A DNA stretch of 64,000 bases from Mycobacterium branderi (GCF_010728725.1 NZ_AP022606.1:310001-374000); one strand, 5' to 3'; shown: positions 30,425 to 39,195, numbered from the stretch's first letter. Numbers and translations are program-made. The notes: generated by a model from the sequence alone, not told the origin.

Positions 30425-31309
30425 GTGCCGCTACCAGCAGATCCCAGCCCCAGCCTGCAGTCCTACGCCCACCCGGAACGGTTGGTCACCGCCGACTGGC
30501 TGGCCGGCAATATGGGCAAGCCCGGCCTGGTCATCGTCGAATCCGACGAGGACGTACTGCTTTACGACGTCGGCCACATCCCCGGCGCGGTCAAGATCGA
30601 CTGGCATACCGACCTCAACGACCCGCGGGTGCGCGACTACATCAACGGCGAGCAGTTCGCCGACCTGATGAACCGCAAGGGCATCTCGCGCGATGACACC
30701 GTGGTGATCTACGGCGACAAGAGCAACTGGTGGGCCGCGTATGCGCTGTGGGTCTTCACGCTGTTCGGCCACCCGGATGTCCGGCTGCTCAACGGCGGTC
30801 GCGACCTGTGGCTCTCCGAGGGCCGGGAGACGACGCTCGAGGTCCCGACCAAGACCTCGACCGGCTACCCCGTCGTCGAGCGCAACGACGCACCGATTCG
30901 CGCGTTCAAGGACGACGTACTGGCCATCCTGGGCTCCGAACCGTTGATCGACGTGCGCTCCCCCGACGAGTACACCGGCAAGCGCACCCACATGCCCGAC
31001 TACCCCGAGGAGGGTGCGCTGCGCGCCGGACACATCCCGACGGCGGTGCACATCCCGTGGGCCAAGGCCGCCGACGACTCCGGCCGGTTCCGGGCCCGTG
31101 AGGAGCTCGAGCAGCTTTACGGGTTCATCAAGCCCGACGACAAGACCATCGTGTACTGCCGCATCGGCGAGCGGTCCAGCCACACCTGGTTCGTGCTGAC
31201 CCATCTGCTCGGCATACCGGGCGTGCGCAACTACGACGGCTCGTGGACCGAGTGGGGCAACACCGTGCGGGTGCCGATCGTGGCAGGTGACCAGCCAGGA
31301 ACTGTATGA
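30425..31309 (+). CDS. sseA: Thiosulfate/3-mercaptopyruvate sulfurtransferase SseA
   Basis: 294 residues: two rhodanese domains, the first inactive and the second carrying the catalytic Cys in [14 protein letters not shown]. It moves sulfane sulfur from a donor to an acceptor in the cytoplasm. Conserved segments include [14 protein letters not shown] and [22 protein letters not shown] start. The stop overlaps the SufE-like gene by ATGA; the pairing suggests sulfur handed from SseA to SufE. Confidence 0.93.
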   Translation: MPLPADPSPSLQSYAHPERLVTADWLAGNMGKPGLVIVESDEDVLLYDVGHIPGAVKIDWHTDLNDPRVRDYINGEQFADLMNRKGISRDDTVVIYGDKSNWWAAYALWVFTLFGHPDVRLLNGGRDLWLSEGRETTLEVPTKTSTGYPVVERNDAPIRAFKDDVLAILGSEPLIDVRSPDEYTGKRTHMPDYPEEGALRAGHIPTAVHIPWAKAADDSGRFRAREELEQLYGFIKPDDKTIVYCRIGERSSHTWFVLTHLLGIPGVRNYDGSWTEWGNTVRVPIVAGDQPGTV

Positions 31310-31722
31310 GCATGCCCGCGCCGCTGGCCGAGGTGGTGTCCGACTTCGCCGAAGTCGAAGGCCAGGACAAGCTGCAGCTGCTGCTGGAGTTCGCCAACGA
31401 GCTGCCGCCGCTGCCGGCCGACCTGCAAGAAGCAGCGATGGAGCCGGTACCCGAATGCCAGACTCCGCTGTTTTTGCACGTCGACGCCACCGATCCGCAG
31501 CGGGTGCGGTTGCACTTTTCCGCGCCGGCCGAGTCCCCCACCACCCGCGGATTCGCCTCGATCCTGGCCACCGGGCTCGACGAGCAACCCGCCGCCGACA
31601 TCCTCGCGGTGCCGGAGGACTTCTACACCGATCTCGGCCTGGCGGCGCTGATCAGCCCGCTGCGGCTGCGCGGCATGTCGGCGATCCTGGCCCGGATCAA
31701 ACGACACCTGCGCGAGCCTTAG
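31306..31722 (+). CDS. SufE-family sulfur acceptor (Rv3284-like)
   Basis: 138 residues. SufE proteins accept persulfide sulfur on a conserved Cys and pass it to Fe-S cluster assembly. The family start [24 protein letters not shown] and the likely acceptor Cys in [10 protein letters not shown] are visible. ATG start within the sseA stop. In M. tuberculosis it was reported to interact with SseA; the tight coupling here agrees. Confidence 0.9.
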   Translation: MSMPAPLAEVVSDFAEVEGQDKLQLLLEFANELPPLPADLQEAAMEPVPECQTPLFLHVDATDPQRVRLHFSAPAESPTTRGFASILATGLDEQPAADILAVPEDFYTDLGLAALISPLRLRGMSAILARIKRHLREP

Positions 31723-31741
31723 ACTCTCACCGACAGACTTG

Positions 31742-31756
31742 TAAGAGAATTTCTTA
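31742..31756. promoter_or_regulatory. Inverted repeat before accA3
   Basis: TAAGA-GAATT-TCTTA, perfect 5-base arms in an unusually AT-rich patch 25 bases upstream of the accA3 GTG. It could be an operator or part of a promoter; no regulator is known to me for this exact motif. GGGAGG at about 31770-31775 is the ribosome-binding site. Confidence 0.35.
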
Positions 31757-31780
31757 GAGAAAGCCATCAAGGGAGGCGCA

Positions 31781-33577
31781 GTGCCTAGTCACGCCAGCTC
31801 GAAGATCGCCAAGGTCCTCGTCGCCAATCGCGGTGAGATCGCGGTCCGGGTGATCCGGGCGGCCAGGGACGCCGGCTACCCCAGCGTGGCGGTGTACGCC
31901 GAGCCCGACGCCGACGCGCCGCACGTACGGCTGGCCGACGAGGCGTTCGCGCTGGGTGGTCAGACCTCGGCCGAGTCCTACCTGGACTTCGGCAAGCTCC
32001 TCGAGGCCGCCGAGAAGTCCGGCGCCAACGCGATCCACCCCGGCTACGGATTCCTTTCCGAGAACGCCGACTTCGCCCAGGCCGTCATCGACGCCGGGCT
32101 GATCTGGATCGGGCCCAGCCCGCAGTCGATCCGCGACCTCGGTGACAAGGTCACTGCCCGGCACATCGCCGCCCGCGCGCAGGCGCCGCTGGTGCCCGGC
32201 ACCCCCGACCCGGTCAAGGACGCCGACGAGGTGGTGGCGTTCGCCAAGGAATACGGCGTGCCGATCGCGATCAAGGCCGCGTTCGGCGGCGGCGGCAAGG
32301 GCATGAAGGTGGCCCGCACCCTCGAGGAGATCCCCGAGCTCTACGAGTCGGCGGTGCGCGAGGCGACCGCTGCGTTCGGCCGCGGCGAGTGCTTCGTCGA
32401 GCGCTACCTCGACAAGCCCCGCCACGTCGAGGCTCAGGTGATCGCCGACCAGCACGGCAACGTCGTCGTCGCCGGCACCCGGGACTGCTCGCTGCAGCGC
32501 CGTTACCAGAAGCTGGTCGAGGAAGCGCCGGCGCCGTTCTTGACTGACGCGCAGCGCAAGGAAATCCACGAGTCGGCCAAGCGGATCTGCAAAGAGGCGC
32601 ACTACTACGGCGCCGGGACCGTGGAATTCCTCGTCGGCCAGGATGGGCTGATCTCGTTCCTGGAGGTGAACACCCGGCTGCAGGTCGAGCACCCGGTCAC
32701 CGAGGAGACCGCCGGCGTCGACCTGGTGTTGCAGCAGTTCAGGATCGCCAACGGCGAGAAGCTCGACATCACCGAGGACCCCACCCCGCGCGGGCACGCC
32801 ATCGAGTTCCGCATCAACGGCGAGGACGCCGGGCGCGGCTTTTTGCCCGCTCCCGGACCGGTCAGGAAGTTCGAGCCGCCGTCTGGCCCGGGTGTGCGGC
32901 TGGACTCCGGGGTGGAAACCGGCTCGGTGATCGGCGGGCAGTTCGACTCGATGCTGGCCAAGCTGATCGTCCACGGCGGCACCCGGGAAGAGGCGCTGGC
33001 CCGGGCCCGTCGCGCTCTGGACGAATTCCACGTCGAGGGCCTGGCCACCGTGATCCCGTTCCACCGCGCCATCGTGCGTGACCCGGCTTTCATCGGCGAC
33101 GGCAACGGCTTCTCGGTGCACACCCGCTGGATCGAGACCGAGTGGAACAACACGATCGAGCCCTTCACCGGCGGCGAGCCGCTCGACGAAGAGGACGCCC
33201 GTCCGCGGCAGAAGGTGGTCGTCGAGGTCGGCGGCCGCCGCCTCGAGGTGTCGCTGCCGGCCGACCTGGCGTTGTCCAACGGCAGCGGCGGCGACGCGGC
33301 CGGGGTCATCCGCAAAAAGCCCAAGCCGCGCAAGCGGGGCGCGCTGGCCGGCGCCGCCGCGTCGGGTGACGCCGTGACCGCGCCCATGCAGGGCACCGTG
33401 GTCAAGGTTGCCGTCGAAGAGGGGCAGGAGGTCACCGCCGGCGACCTGGTCGTGGTCCTGGAGGCGATGAAGATGGAGAACCCGGTCACGGCACACAAGG
33501 ACGGCGTCATCACCGGCTTGGCTGTGGAGGCCGGCGCCGCGATCACCCAGGGCACGGTGCTCGCGGAGATCAAGTAG
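31781..33577 (+). CDS. accA3: Acyl-CoA carboxylase alpha subunit AccA3 (biotin carboxylase + BCCP)
   Basis: 598 residues. The N-terminal biotin carboxylase ([20 protein letters not shown]-grasp loop [28 protein letters not shown]) carboxylates biotin with ATP and bicarbonate. The C-terminal ~75 residues form the carrier domain, with biotinyl Lys in [10 protein letters not shown]. It supplies AccD4, AccD5 and AccD6 in mycobacteria. GTG start with a strong GGGAGG site. Its biotin is attached by BirA encoded at 26659-27471. Confidence 0.96.
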   Translation: MPSHASSKIAKVLVANRGEIAVRVIRAARDAGYPSVAVYAEPDADAPHVRLADEAFALGGQTSAESYLDFGKLLEAAEKSGANAIHPGYGFLSENADFAQAVIDAGLIWIGPSPQSIRDLGDKVTARHIAARAQAPLVPGTPDPVKDADEVVAFAKEYGVPIAIKAAFGGGGKGMKVARTLEEIPELYESAVREATAAFGRGECFVERYLDKPRHVEAQVIADQHGNVVVAGTRDCSLQRRYQKLVEEAPAPFLTDAQRKEIHESAKRICKEAHYYGAGTVEFLVGQDGLISFLEVNTRLQVEHPVTEETAGVDLVLQQFRIANGEKLDITEDPTPRGHAIEFRINGEDAGRGFLPAPGPVRKFEPPSGPGVRLDSGVETGSVIGGQFDSMLAKLIVHGGTREEALARARRALDEFHVEGLATVIPFHRAIVRDPAFIGDGNGFSVHTRWIETEWNNTIEPFTGGEPLDEEDARPRQKVVVEVGGRRLEVSLPADLALSNGSGGDAAGVIRKKPKPRKRGALAGAAASGDAVTAPMQGTVVKVAVEEGQEVTAGDLVVVLEAMKMENPVTAHKDGVITGLAVEAGAAITQGTVLAEIK

Positions 33578-33584
33578 GCGCGCG

Positions 33585-33833
33585 CTGGAGCCGGTCCAGA
33601 TCAACGCGGGCGGGTGGTATTTGCTCCCGCGCGACGACGCCGACCGCTACGGGTGGTCGGTGTGCGAGGCGACGACGGGCGAACCGCAGGCCGATGTGAC
33701 GCTTGACCCGGTCACCGGCGAGATCACCACCCGCGCCCGCGACGGCCATGACGACGCCGCGGCCGCGGCCGCCGAGGCGGTGCAGCGATTTGCTGTCGCA
33801 TTGGGGATGCAAACCGGGTCGGCGCAGGAGTAA
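33585..33833 (+). CDS. Short ORF after accA3 without a standard start, possible gene remnant
   Basis: The open frame reads LEPVQINAGGWYLLPRDDAD and continues DRYGWSVCEATTGEPQADVTL to a helical Ala-rich end. A TTG at 33621 is the first usual alternative start, but the sequence looks protein-like back to a CTG at 33585. My impression is of the two ends of a longer GNAT-like small protein joined by an internal deletion; this is a weak inference. No known function. Confidence 0.35.
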   Translation: MEPVQINAGGWYLLPRDDADRYGWSVCEATTGEPQADVTLDPVTGEITTRARDGHDDAAAAAAEAVQRFAVALGMQTGSAQE

Positions 33834-33972
33834 GGTCGAATCTGGTTGAGTTCACAGCCGCCCGGAAGAACGTCAATGACGTGCGGGGAGGCTTCCAACC
33901 AGTTCCCCGCCACGAGGGGCCACCGCTTGACGTGATCCACAGCACGACACTCGTTGACTGATGGAGTCACCA

Positions 33973-34404
33973 ATGTCTACAACTGCAGGATTTGCGGCCA
34001 CCGCATTTCCGTCTCAACCGTGGGAAAGCCACACCGCCCGTTTCACTGCTCACCGCGGCGCGACGGCGGCTGTGGTCAGCGCGAGCGGCGAGCTCGACGC
34101 ATCCAACGCGAATCAACTCGCCGACTACGTAGTGCGCTGCGCTGCTTCTACCAAGTCACTGGTCGTGGACCTGAGCGGCGTGGAATTCTTTGGCACCGCT
34201 GGTTTTTCGGCGTTGCACACGATCAATGTCCGGTGCGCCGGCGCCGACGTGCGCTGGGCCGTGGTACCCAGTCACGCGGTCTCCCGGCTGCTGCGGATCT
34301 GCGATCCGGACAAGACGCTGCCGATCGCGGAGTCGGTGACCGAGGGGTTGGCCGACAACGAAGAGCCGCGTCGCCTACTCCAGCTGATCGCGCAGTCGCG
34401 TTAG
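33973..34404 (+). CDS. STAS-domain protein, anti-anti-sigma factor-like
   Basis: 143 residues from the ATG at 33973, which has GGAG six bases upstream; the ATG at 33961 would lack a site. The STAS fold is clear: AAVVSASGELDASNANQLADY, then SLVVDLSGVEFFGTAGFSAL. The position that is phosphorylated in such antagonists holds GTAG. These proteins bind RsbW-type kinases and free the sigma factor. It converges on sigF with a 30-base overlap, so regulation of SigF through RsbW is likely but inferred. Confidence 0.85.
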   Translation: MSTTAGFAATAFPSQPWESHTARFTAHRGATAAVVSASGELDASNANQLADYVVRCAASTKSLVVDLSGVEFFGTAGFSALHTINVRCAGADVRWAVVPSHAVSRLLRICDPDKTLPIAESVTEGLADNEEPRRLLQLIAQSR

Positions 34405-35163
34405 CGATTTCGCCAGCAAGCGGGACACATGCATCTGTGAGATGCCAACCCGCTCGGCAATCTGCGTCTGCGTCATCGACTCGAAGAACCTGAGCACCAA
34501 CACCGTTCGCTCGCGCTCGGGCAGCGCGTCCAGCAGCGGGCGCAGCGCCTCGCGGTTCTCGATCCGCTCCAGGCCGGCGTCCACATCACCGAGCGTGTCG
34601 GCGATGGCGCGGGCGTCTTCGTCGCCGCTACCGCCACCGCTGTCGATGGACAAGGTGTTGTAGGAGCTGCCCGCCACCAGACCCTCGATCACCTCGGTCC
34701 GGTCCATGTCGAGCTCGTCGGCCAGCTCCGACGCCGTGGGCGCCCGGCCGAGCCGCTGGGACAGGTCGGCGGTGGCAGTGCCCAGCCGCAGATGCAGTTC
34801 CTTGAGTCGGCGCGGCACCTTGACCGACCAGCTGTTGTCGCGGAAGTGGCGGCGAACCTCCCCCATGATCGTGGGCACCGCGAACGAGACGAAGTCCGAT
34901 CCGGCGTCGACGTCGAAGCGCACGACGGCGTTGACCAGCCCGACCCGGGCTACCTGGACCAAGTCGTCGCGCGGTTCGCCGCGGCCCTCGAAGCGGCGGG
35001 CGATGTGGTCGGCCAGCGGCAGGCAGCGCTCCACGATCTTGTCGCGCTGACGCTGGAACTCCGGTGAATCGGCCGACAGGCTGGCCAACTCACGGAACAT
35101 ATCCGGAACGTCGGCGTATTCATTGGGCCGCGACCCCGAACCGCCGACAGCTCGCGCTGTCAC
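34375..35163 (-). CDS. sigF: Stress-response sigma factor SigF
   Basis: 262 residues (Rv3286c has 261). Region 2 is in QVARVGLVNAVVRFDVDAGS with SFAVPTIMGEVRRHFRD; region 3 includes LRLGTATADLSQRLGRAPT; region 4 ends in TQTQIAERVGISQMHVSRLL. The GTG at 35163 overlaps the rsbW stop (GTGA), which couples sigma and anti-sigma synthesis. SigF recognises GTTT-N15-17-GGGTA promoters; one such site precedes katE in this window. Confidence 0.96.
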   Translation of the reverse strand: MTARAVGGSGSRPNEYADVPDMFRELASLSADSPEFQRQRDKIVERCLPLADHIARRFEGRGEPRDDLVQVARVGLVNAVVRFDVDAGSDFVSFAVPTIMGEVRRHFRDNSWSVKVPRRLKELHLRLGTATADLSQRLGRAPTASELADELDMDRTEVIEGLVAGSSYNTLSIDSGGGSGDEDARAIADTLGDVDAGLERIENREALRPLLDALPERERTVLVLRFFESMTQTQIAERVGISQMHVSRLLAKSLTRLRDQLE

Positions 35164-35597
35164 CTGGCAGAGCCCGCCCGTCGCGTCGTCAAGGTGATGC
35201 CGAATACGCCACCGGACCCTTCGGGGCCGCGACCGTCGTGGAAGGTCTGGACGTCGTCGGTCAGCGAGGTCAGCACATGCCAGCTGAAACTGCCGGGCGT
35301 CACCACATCGGAGGTCTGGCAGGCAGCCGAGGCTTGCACCACCAATTCGCGCTCGCGCGGGTCGACCACCACAACCAGCGTCGCGTCCGGGGCCGCGGAG
35401 CGGATCAGCCGGGTACACACCTCGTCGACCGCCAGCCTCAGGTCGGCCACCGCATCGAAATCAAGGTCCTCGAAGGCACCGACCGCGCCGACCAGAGTGC
35501 GCAGCATCGCCAGATTCTCCAGCCGGGCGGCCACCCGAAACTCGATGGCACGGTCGCCTCGTTGCTGGGCGTTACCTGATGCTTCGGTAGCGGTCAT
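35160..35597 (-). CDS. rsbW: Anti-sigma F factor RsbW (UsfX)
   Basis: 145 residues from the ATG at 35597, the length of the M. tuberculosis protein. It is a GHKL/HATPase-type anti-sigma factor that binds SigF and keeps it off RNA polymerase. FDAVADLRLAVDEVCTRLI corresponds to the N-box, but the usual Asn is Arg, as in the M. tuberculosis protein. FGITLTTRR lies near the end. An in-frame upstream extension is not used. Upstream lies a pair of 11-bp direct repeats. Confidence 0.94.
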   Translation of the reverse strand: MTATEASGNAQQRGDRAIEFRVAARLENLAMLRTLVGAVGAFEDLDFDAVADLRLAVDEVCTRLIRSAAPDATLVVVVDPRERELVVQASAACQTSDVVTPGSFSWHVLTSLTDDVQTFHDGRGPEGSGGVFGITLTTRRAGSAR

Positions 35598-35641
35598 CTG
35601 GCCTCCCGGCAATATTTGACTGAGACTACCCCCGCGTTCGA

Positions 35642-35673
35642 GCCGGTTAGTCATGAGCGCCCGCCGGTTAGTC
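35642..35673. repeat. Two direct repeats between rsbW and the 49-aa gene
   Basis: GCCGGTTAGTC occurs at 35642-35652 and 35663-35673, exactly 21 bases apart (two helical turns). The following bases are also similar (ATGAGC, GCGAGC). The spacing is typical of sites where a dimeric regulator binds one face of DNA. The repeats lie in the divergent region of rsbW. Confidence 0.5.
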
Positions 35674-35691
35674 GCGAGCACCGCCGGGTAT
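35666..35691 (+). promoter_or_regulatory. SigF-like promoter for the 49-aa membrane protein
   Basis: GGTTA (35666-35670), a 15-base spacer and GGGTAT (35686-35691). This fits the SigF pattern GTTT-N15-17-GGGTA with one mismatch in the -35 part. The ATG at 35702 is only 10 bases downstream of the -10 box, so the transcript could be leaderless. Not tested. Confidence 0.45.
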
Positions 35692-35701
35692 TCCACCCGC
35701 C

Positions 35702-35851
35702 ATGGAGGAGGCCGACACCACGGAAGTTCGCCGCACGCGACGACTTCGGCGCGCCGCGGTGATCGCGGTGATCACGCTGCTCGTCGTGGTCTTGGTGGCG
35801 ATCGGGATCTACGTGATCGCGTTTGTGATTCTGGCCCCGATGCTCGGCTAG
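35702..35851 (+). CDS. Tiny single-pass membrane protein (49 aa)
   Basis: ATG at 35702, stop TAG at 35849-35851. The protein reads MEEADTTEVRRTRRLRRAAV, followed by about 25 hydrophobic residues (IAVITLLVVVLVAIGIYVIAFVILAP). A charged, Arg-rich cytoplasmic start before one helix is a standard membrane-anchor layout. It is divergent from rsbW and sits under the SigF-like promoter. Function unknown; too short to be found by length filters. Confidence 0.6.
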   Translation: MEEADTTEVRRTRRLRRAAVIAVITLLVVVLVAIGIYVIAFVILAPMLG

Positions 35852-35880
35852 CCGGGGTGCTGCGCCGTTGCCGGCTGCTG

Positions 35881-35909
35881 TTGACGTCATCATTGTGTAG
35901 ACCTGATAC
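35881..35909 (+). promoter_or_regulatory. SigA-like promoter for the small acidic protein
   Basis: TTGACG (35881-35886), exactly 17 bases, then TGATAC (35904-35909). AGGAG (35935-35939) precedes the ATG at 35946. The -35 matches the housekeeping consensus well; the -10 is weaker. Confidence 0.4.
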
Positions 35910-35945
35910 CCCTTCGCCGCGGCGAGCGAAACCCAGGAGTGTGCG

Positions 35946-36134
35946 ATGGACAACCGCGATCCCCTGTCCGACGAGGTTCCCGTCGCCGACGCCGTCGAGC
36001 AGGAGCAGGAAACCACGCCCGAACCCGAGGTGCCCGAGGTGGAGATTCCACCGATCGAGACCAATGCCTCGGACTGGCAGGAGCAGCGTCAGGAGGTTGC
36101 CGACGAGGACGACCGCGACTTCTACCGCGAGTGA
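35946..36134 (+). CDS. Small acidic protein (62 aa)
   Basis: 62 residues, strongly acidic and Pro/Glu-rich (ETTPEPEVPEVEIPPIET), beginning MDNRDPLSDEVPVADAVEQ and ending DRDFYRE. No hydrophobic segment; likely disordered. Similar small acidic proteins with a DWQEQR segment occur in mycobacteria, some reported as stress-induced. The function is unknown. AGGAG lies 6-7 bases before the ATG. It is the first of three plus-strand genes leading to usfY. Confidence 0.75.
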   Translation: MDNRDPLSDEVPVADAVEQEQETTPEPEVPEVEIPPIETNASDWQEQRQEVADEDDRDFYRE

Positions 36135-36159
36135 GCCCTCCCAGACCTACGCTGGTGCT

Positions 36160-36540
36160 ATGACGCAAATTCTGGTGCGGGCGGTCGTGGTCATGGTGTC
36201 GTGGGCGATCGGGCTGCTGGTGGCCGCGTGGGTTGTTCCCGGTGTGGCCGTGTCGGCGTCGGGATTCATTGTCGCCGTAGCGCTTTTCTCGATCGCGCAG
36301 GCGCTGCTGTCTGCGTTGATCTTGAAGTTGCCCCATGCCTATGCGTCGCTGGTGCTCGGCGGCACCGGCCTGGTGTTGACGGTTGCCGCGCTGGGTCTGG
36401 CCGCGGCGTGGACCGACGGGTTGAGTTTCCGCGACATCGCCTCCTTCGCCGCGGCGACGGTCGTGGTGTGGCTGGTGACCACGATCGGCGCGATTTGCCT
36501 TCCCGAGGTGTTTGCCCGCACAGACGTAGGCCCTGTCTGA
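36160..36540 (+). CDS. Phage-holin-like (DUF360-type) membrane protein
   Basis: 126 residues with four membrane helices and short loops (MTQILVRAVVVMVSWAIGLL; VAVALFSIAQALLSALILKL). This is the phage-holin 4_2-like family that is common in actinobacterial chromosomes, where it is not linked to phages. The role is unknown. It follows the acidic protein by 25 bases and precedes usfY by 41, and is probably cotranscribed with both. Confidence 0.78.
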   Translation: MTQILVRAVVVMVSWAIGLLVAAWVVPGVAVSASGFIVAVALFSIAQALLSALILKLPHAYASLVLGGTGLVLTVAALGLAAAWTDGLSFRDIASFAAATVVVWLVTTIGAICLPEVFARTDVGPV

Positions 36541-36581
36541 GTAGCATTTGTGTCACCTGGTCCGACGACGGAGGAGAGCTG

Positions 36582-36875
36582 ATGGGCGACACGCATCACA
36601 ATCCGACGGATCCATTCCGGACCACCCAGCCGCACGCCGGCATCACGATGAAAGACAACTTGTTCTGGCCCGGGTTCATCCTGCTCGCCGTCGCCATCGC
36701 CGGGATGATCAGCACGGTGGCCGTCGCCGCCTACCGACATTACGAGTGGCTCTCGGCAACCGTCGCGATCGCCGTGCTCGGAACGATCGCCGGAGCGCTG
36801 TGGTTTGTCATCGAACTACGCCGGGTGGCTCGCATAGAGCAGCAGTGGAAGTCCCGGCAGTCCTCAGCCAGCTAA
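36582..36875 (+). CDS. usfY: UsfY-family protein
   Basis: 97 residues with two membrane helices (FWPGFILLAVAIAGMISTVA and ATVAIAVLGTIAGALWFVI). The start MGDTHHNPTDPFRTTQPHAG and the pattern RRVARIEQQW match the M. tuberculosis UsfY protein, which is encoded just upstream of usfX(rsbW)-sigF there. Here the gene is about 1 kb away and on the opposite strand. GAGGAG lies before the ATG. Known only as a SigF-locus protein; its function is not established. It overlaps the convergent membrane-protein gene by 12 bases. Confidence 0.85.
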   Translation: MGDTHHNPTDPFRTTQPHAGITMKDNLFWPGFILLAVAIAGMISTVAVAAYRHYEWLSATVAIAVLGTIAGALWFVIELRRVARIEQQWKSRQSSAS

Positions 36876-37250
36876 GGCCGGACCCGCGATCGGCGGGGCG
36901 CCCATCGTCAGCGTGAGCAGCATCAGCATCAACAGGAACCATCCCGCGCCCTGCCACGCCCACCAGGTGCCCTCGTCCCGCCAAATGCGGTAGGTGCGGA
37001 CGAATGCCCACAGCCCACCGGCCAACAAAATGGCCGGAGCACCGAACGCCAGCAACGTGCGCTGCGGCGCGCCGCAGGCCGCCGTGTCGACAGCCATCAC
37101 ACCGTTGCAGGTGCTGACCCATAGCGCCGCAACGATCAAAAACGCCACTCCGGCGACGCCAGCCAGCACAGCGAACCGCACGGCCGACTGGACGTCGCGG
37201 TCCTGAAGACCCAGGTGGTCGCCACCTGAGCGCTGACGTGGTTTTTGCAT
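36864..37250 (-). CDS. Transmembrane protein (Rv3289c-like)
   Basis: 128 residues with about three membrane helices (FAVLAGVAGVAFLIVAALWV; LLAFGAPAILLAGGLWAFV; GAGWFLLMLMLLTLTMG) and two Cys (STCNGVM, TAACGAP) that may face outward. It corresponds by position to Rv3289c beside lat. No function is known. It converges on usfY with a short overlap. Confidence 0.78.
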   Translation of the reverse strand: MQKPRQRSGGDHLGLQDRDVQSAVRFAVLAGVAGVAFLIVAALWVSTCNGVMAVDTAACGAPQRTLLAFGAPAILLAGGLWAFVRTYRIWRDEGTWWAWQGAGWFLLMLMLLTLTMGAPPIAGPALAG

Positions 37251-37337
37251 CTGCGAACCTCTATCTTGCTTTCGGCTGCTTTTTGATGCATCGGCAAACC
37301 GGCGACTTGGGTTACATCGCCGGGCCTAGACCCGACC

Positions 37338-38696
37338 TCAGCGAGCTTGCCGGGGGTATACCCGATGGTAGAAGGCGGTAAACACGTCGCGGACGGCGTC
37401 CAGCGCCTCGTTGATCTCGGCACGCGAGACGGTCAGCGCCGGCCGGAAGCGCACGCCGTCGGCCCCGCTGGGCAGCACGATCACCCCGCGTTGCCACAGC
37501 TCGCGGATCACCTCGTCGCGCTCGGCGGCGCCGGGCAGGCTGAACGCGCACATAAGGCCACGGCCACGGACGTCGAGCATGGCCGCGGGGAAGTCGGCGG
37601 CGAGTTCGTCGAGCCCTGACCGCAAGTACCGGCCCTGGGCGGCGGCGTTGGCGAACAGCTGCTCGGATTCGATCACCTCCAGCACGCGGCGCGCCCGGAC
37701 CATGTCGGTGAGGTTGCCGCCCCACGTGGAGTTGAGCCGGGAGTTGACCGCGAACACATTGTCGGCGACCTCGTCGACGCGCCGTCCGGCCATCACCCCG
37801 CACACCTGGGTCTTCTTCCCGAACGCGACGATATCCGGCGCGACGCCCAATTGCTGGTAGGCCCAAGCGGTTCCGGTCAGCCCGCAGCCGGTCTGCACCT
37901 CGTCGAAAATCAGCAGGGCGTCGTGCTCGTCGCACAGTGCGCGCATGGCGGCAAAGAACTCCGGGCGGAAGTGACGGTCGCCGCCTTCGCCCTGAATCGG
38001 CTCGGCGATGAAGCAGGCGATGTCGTGCGGATGGGCTTCGAAAGCCTTGCGGGCCTGGCGAAGCGACTCGGCTTCGGCCGCAACCACATCGGTGTCCACG
38101 CGGATCACCGGCGCGTCGATACGCGGCCAGTCGAATTTCGGGAAGCGCGCCACGTTAAGCGGGTTGTGGGTGTTGGTCAACGACAGCGTGTAGCCGCTGC
38201 GGCCGTGAAACGCCCCGCGCAGGTGCAGAACCCGGGTGCCGAGCGCGGGGCCGATGCCGCGCGCCTCGTTGTGCCGGCTCTTCCAGTCGAAGGCGATTTT
38301 CAGCGCGTTCTCCACCGCCAGGGCACCGCCGTCGATGAAAAACAGGTGCGGCAGCGCCGGATCGCCCAGCACCCGCACGAAGGTCTCGACGAAGCGGGCC
38401 ATCGGCACCGAGTACACGTCGGAGTTGCTCGGTTTGTTGATCGCGGCGTGTGCGAGTTCGGCGACGAAGTCGTCGTCGGCGGCCAGCGCCGGGTGGTTCA
38501 TGCCCAGCGCCGACGACGACACGAACGTGAACATGTCCAGGTAGCGCCGGCCGGTGCGGGCGTCGACCAGATACGAGCCGGTTGAGCGCTCCAAATCGAG
38601 CACCAGGTCGAAGCCGCCGAGCTGGATGCTGCGGCCCAGCACGTCGAGGACGCGGTCGGGCTGCAGCTGTTCGTCGGTGGGCGCCAGCACGGTCAT
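37338..38696 (-). CDS. lat: L-lysine 6-aminotransferase
   Basis: 452 residues, class III PLP enzyme (Rv3290c has 449). It moves the epsilon-amino group of lysine to 2-oxoglutarate, giving 2-aminoadipate 6-semialdehyde. Marks: LIFDEVQTGCGLTG, AFGKKTQVCGVMAG with the PLP Lys, and NSTWGGNLTDMVR. In M. tuberculosis lat is strongly induced in starvation and persistence. The 52 bases separating it from lrpA upstream include an AT-rich patch (ATATGTTTACGTTTT on the plus strand), a candidate LrpA site. Confidence 0.95.
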   Translation of the reverse strand: MTVLAPTDEQLQPDRVLDVLGRSIQLGGFDLVLDLERSTGSYLVDARTGRRYLDMFTFVSSSALGMNHPALAADDDFVAELAHAAINKPSNSDVYSVPMARFVETFVRVLGDPALPHLFFIDGGALAVENALKIAFDWKSRHNEARGIGPALGTRVLHLRGAFHGRSGYTLSLTNTHNPLNVARFPKFDWPRIDAPVIRVDTDVVAAEAESLRQARKAFEAHPHDIACFIAEPIQGEGGDRHFRPEFFAAMRALCDEHDALLIFDEVQTGCGLTGTAWAYQQLGVAPDIVAFGKKTQVCGVMAGRRVDEVADNVFAVNSRLNSTWGGNLTDMVRARRVLEVIESEQLFANAAAQGRYLRSGLDELAADFPAAMLDVRGRGLMCAFSLPGAAERDEVIRELWQRGVIVLPSGADGVRFRPALTVSRAEINEALDAVRDVFTAFYHRVYPRQAR

Positions 38697-38748
38697 GCCC
38701 CGATTTTAGCAATATGTTTACGTTTTCAAGCGGGCCACACCGTAAGAG

Positions 38749-39195
38749 TTACGGCACAAACTGCCTGCTAGTGTAAAAAGTGCGTAGAATGATCGTGCTT
38801 CGCGTCCGAACGTTGGCCGTGGTCCGGATCCGCTGTAGGAGGTCCTCCAACGCCCGCGCGGACTCGACACGGACCAGCAGGATGTAGCTCTCCTCGCCGG
38901 CCACCGAGTGACACGACTCGATCGCCTCGATGTGTTCGAGGCGGGCGGGCGCATCATCGGGTTGGGAGGGATCGAGAGGAGTGATGGCCACGAACGCCGA
39001 CAGCAGGTGCCCGACCGCTTCGGGGTCGACCCGTGCCGAGTACCCGGTCACCACGCCGCGCTCCTGGAGGCGACGCACCCGCGACTGGACCGCCGACACC
39101 GACAGGCCGGCGGTGGCGGCCAGGTCCGAGAGCGTCGCGCGCCCGTCGGCGACCAGCTCGCGCACCAGGGTCCGGTCGATGTCGTCGAGAGCCAT
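38749..39195 (-). CDS. lrpA: Lrp/AsnC-family regulator LrpA
   Basis: 148 residues: an N-terminal helix-turn-helix (TLSDLAATAGLSVSAVQSRVRRL) and a C-terminal RAM ligand domain (FVAITPLDPSQPDDAP ... ESCHSVAGEESYILLVR). In M. tuberculosis LrpA binds amino acids including lysine and regulates lat. It lies between lat (same strand, downstream) and the divergent plus-strand lysine genes 19 bases away, well placed to control both sides. Confidence 0.93.
   Translation of the reverse strand: MALDDIDRTLVRELVADGRATLSDLAATAGLSVSAVQSRVRRLQERGVVTGYSARVDPEAVGHLLSAFVAITPLDPSQPDDAPARLEHIEAIESCHSVAGEESYILLVRVESARALEDLLQRIRTTANVRTRSTIILRTFYTSRQFVP

Noticed and set aside
35597..35640. Classical SigF promoter for rsbW-sigF on the minus strand
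   Set aside because: GGGTAG is present (35631-35626) but no GTTT lies 15-17 bases upstream, so I do not claim it.
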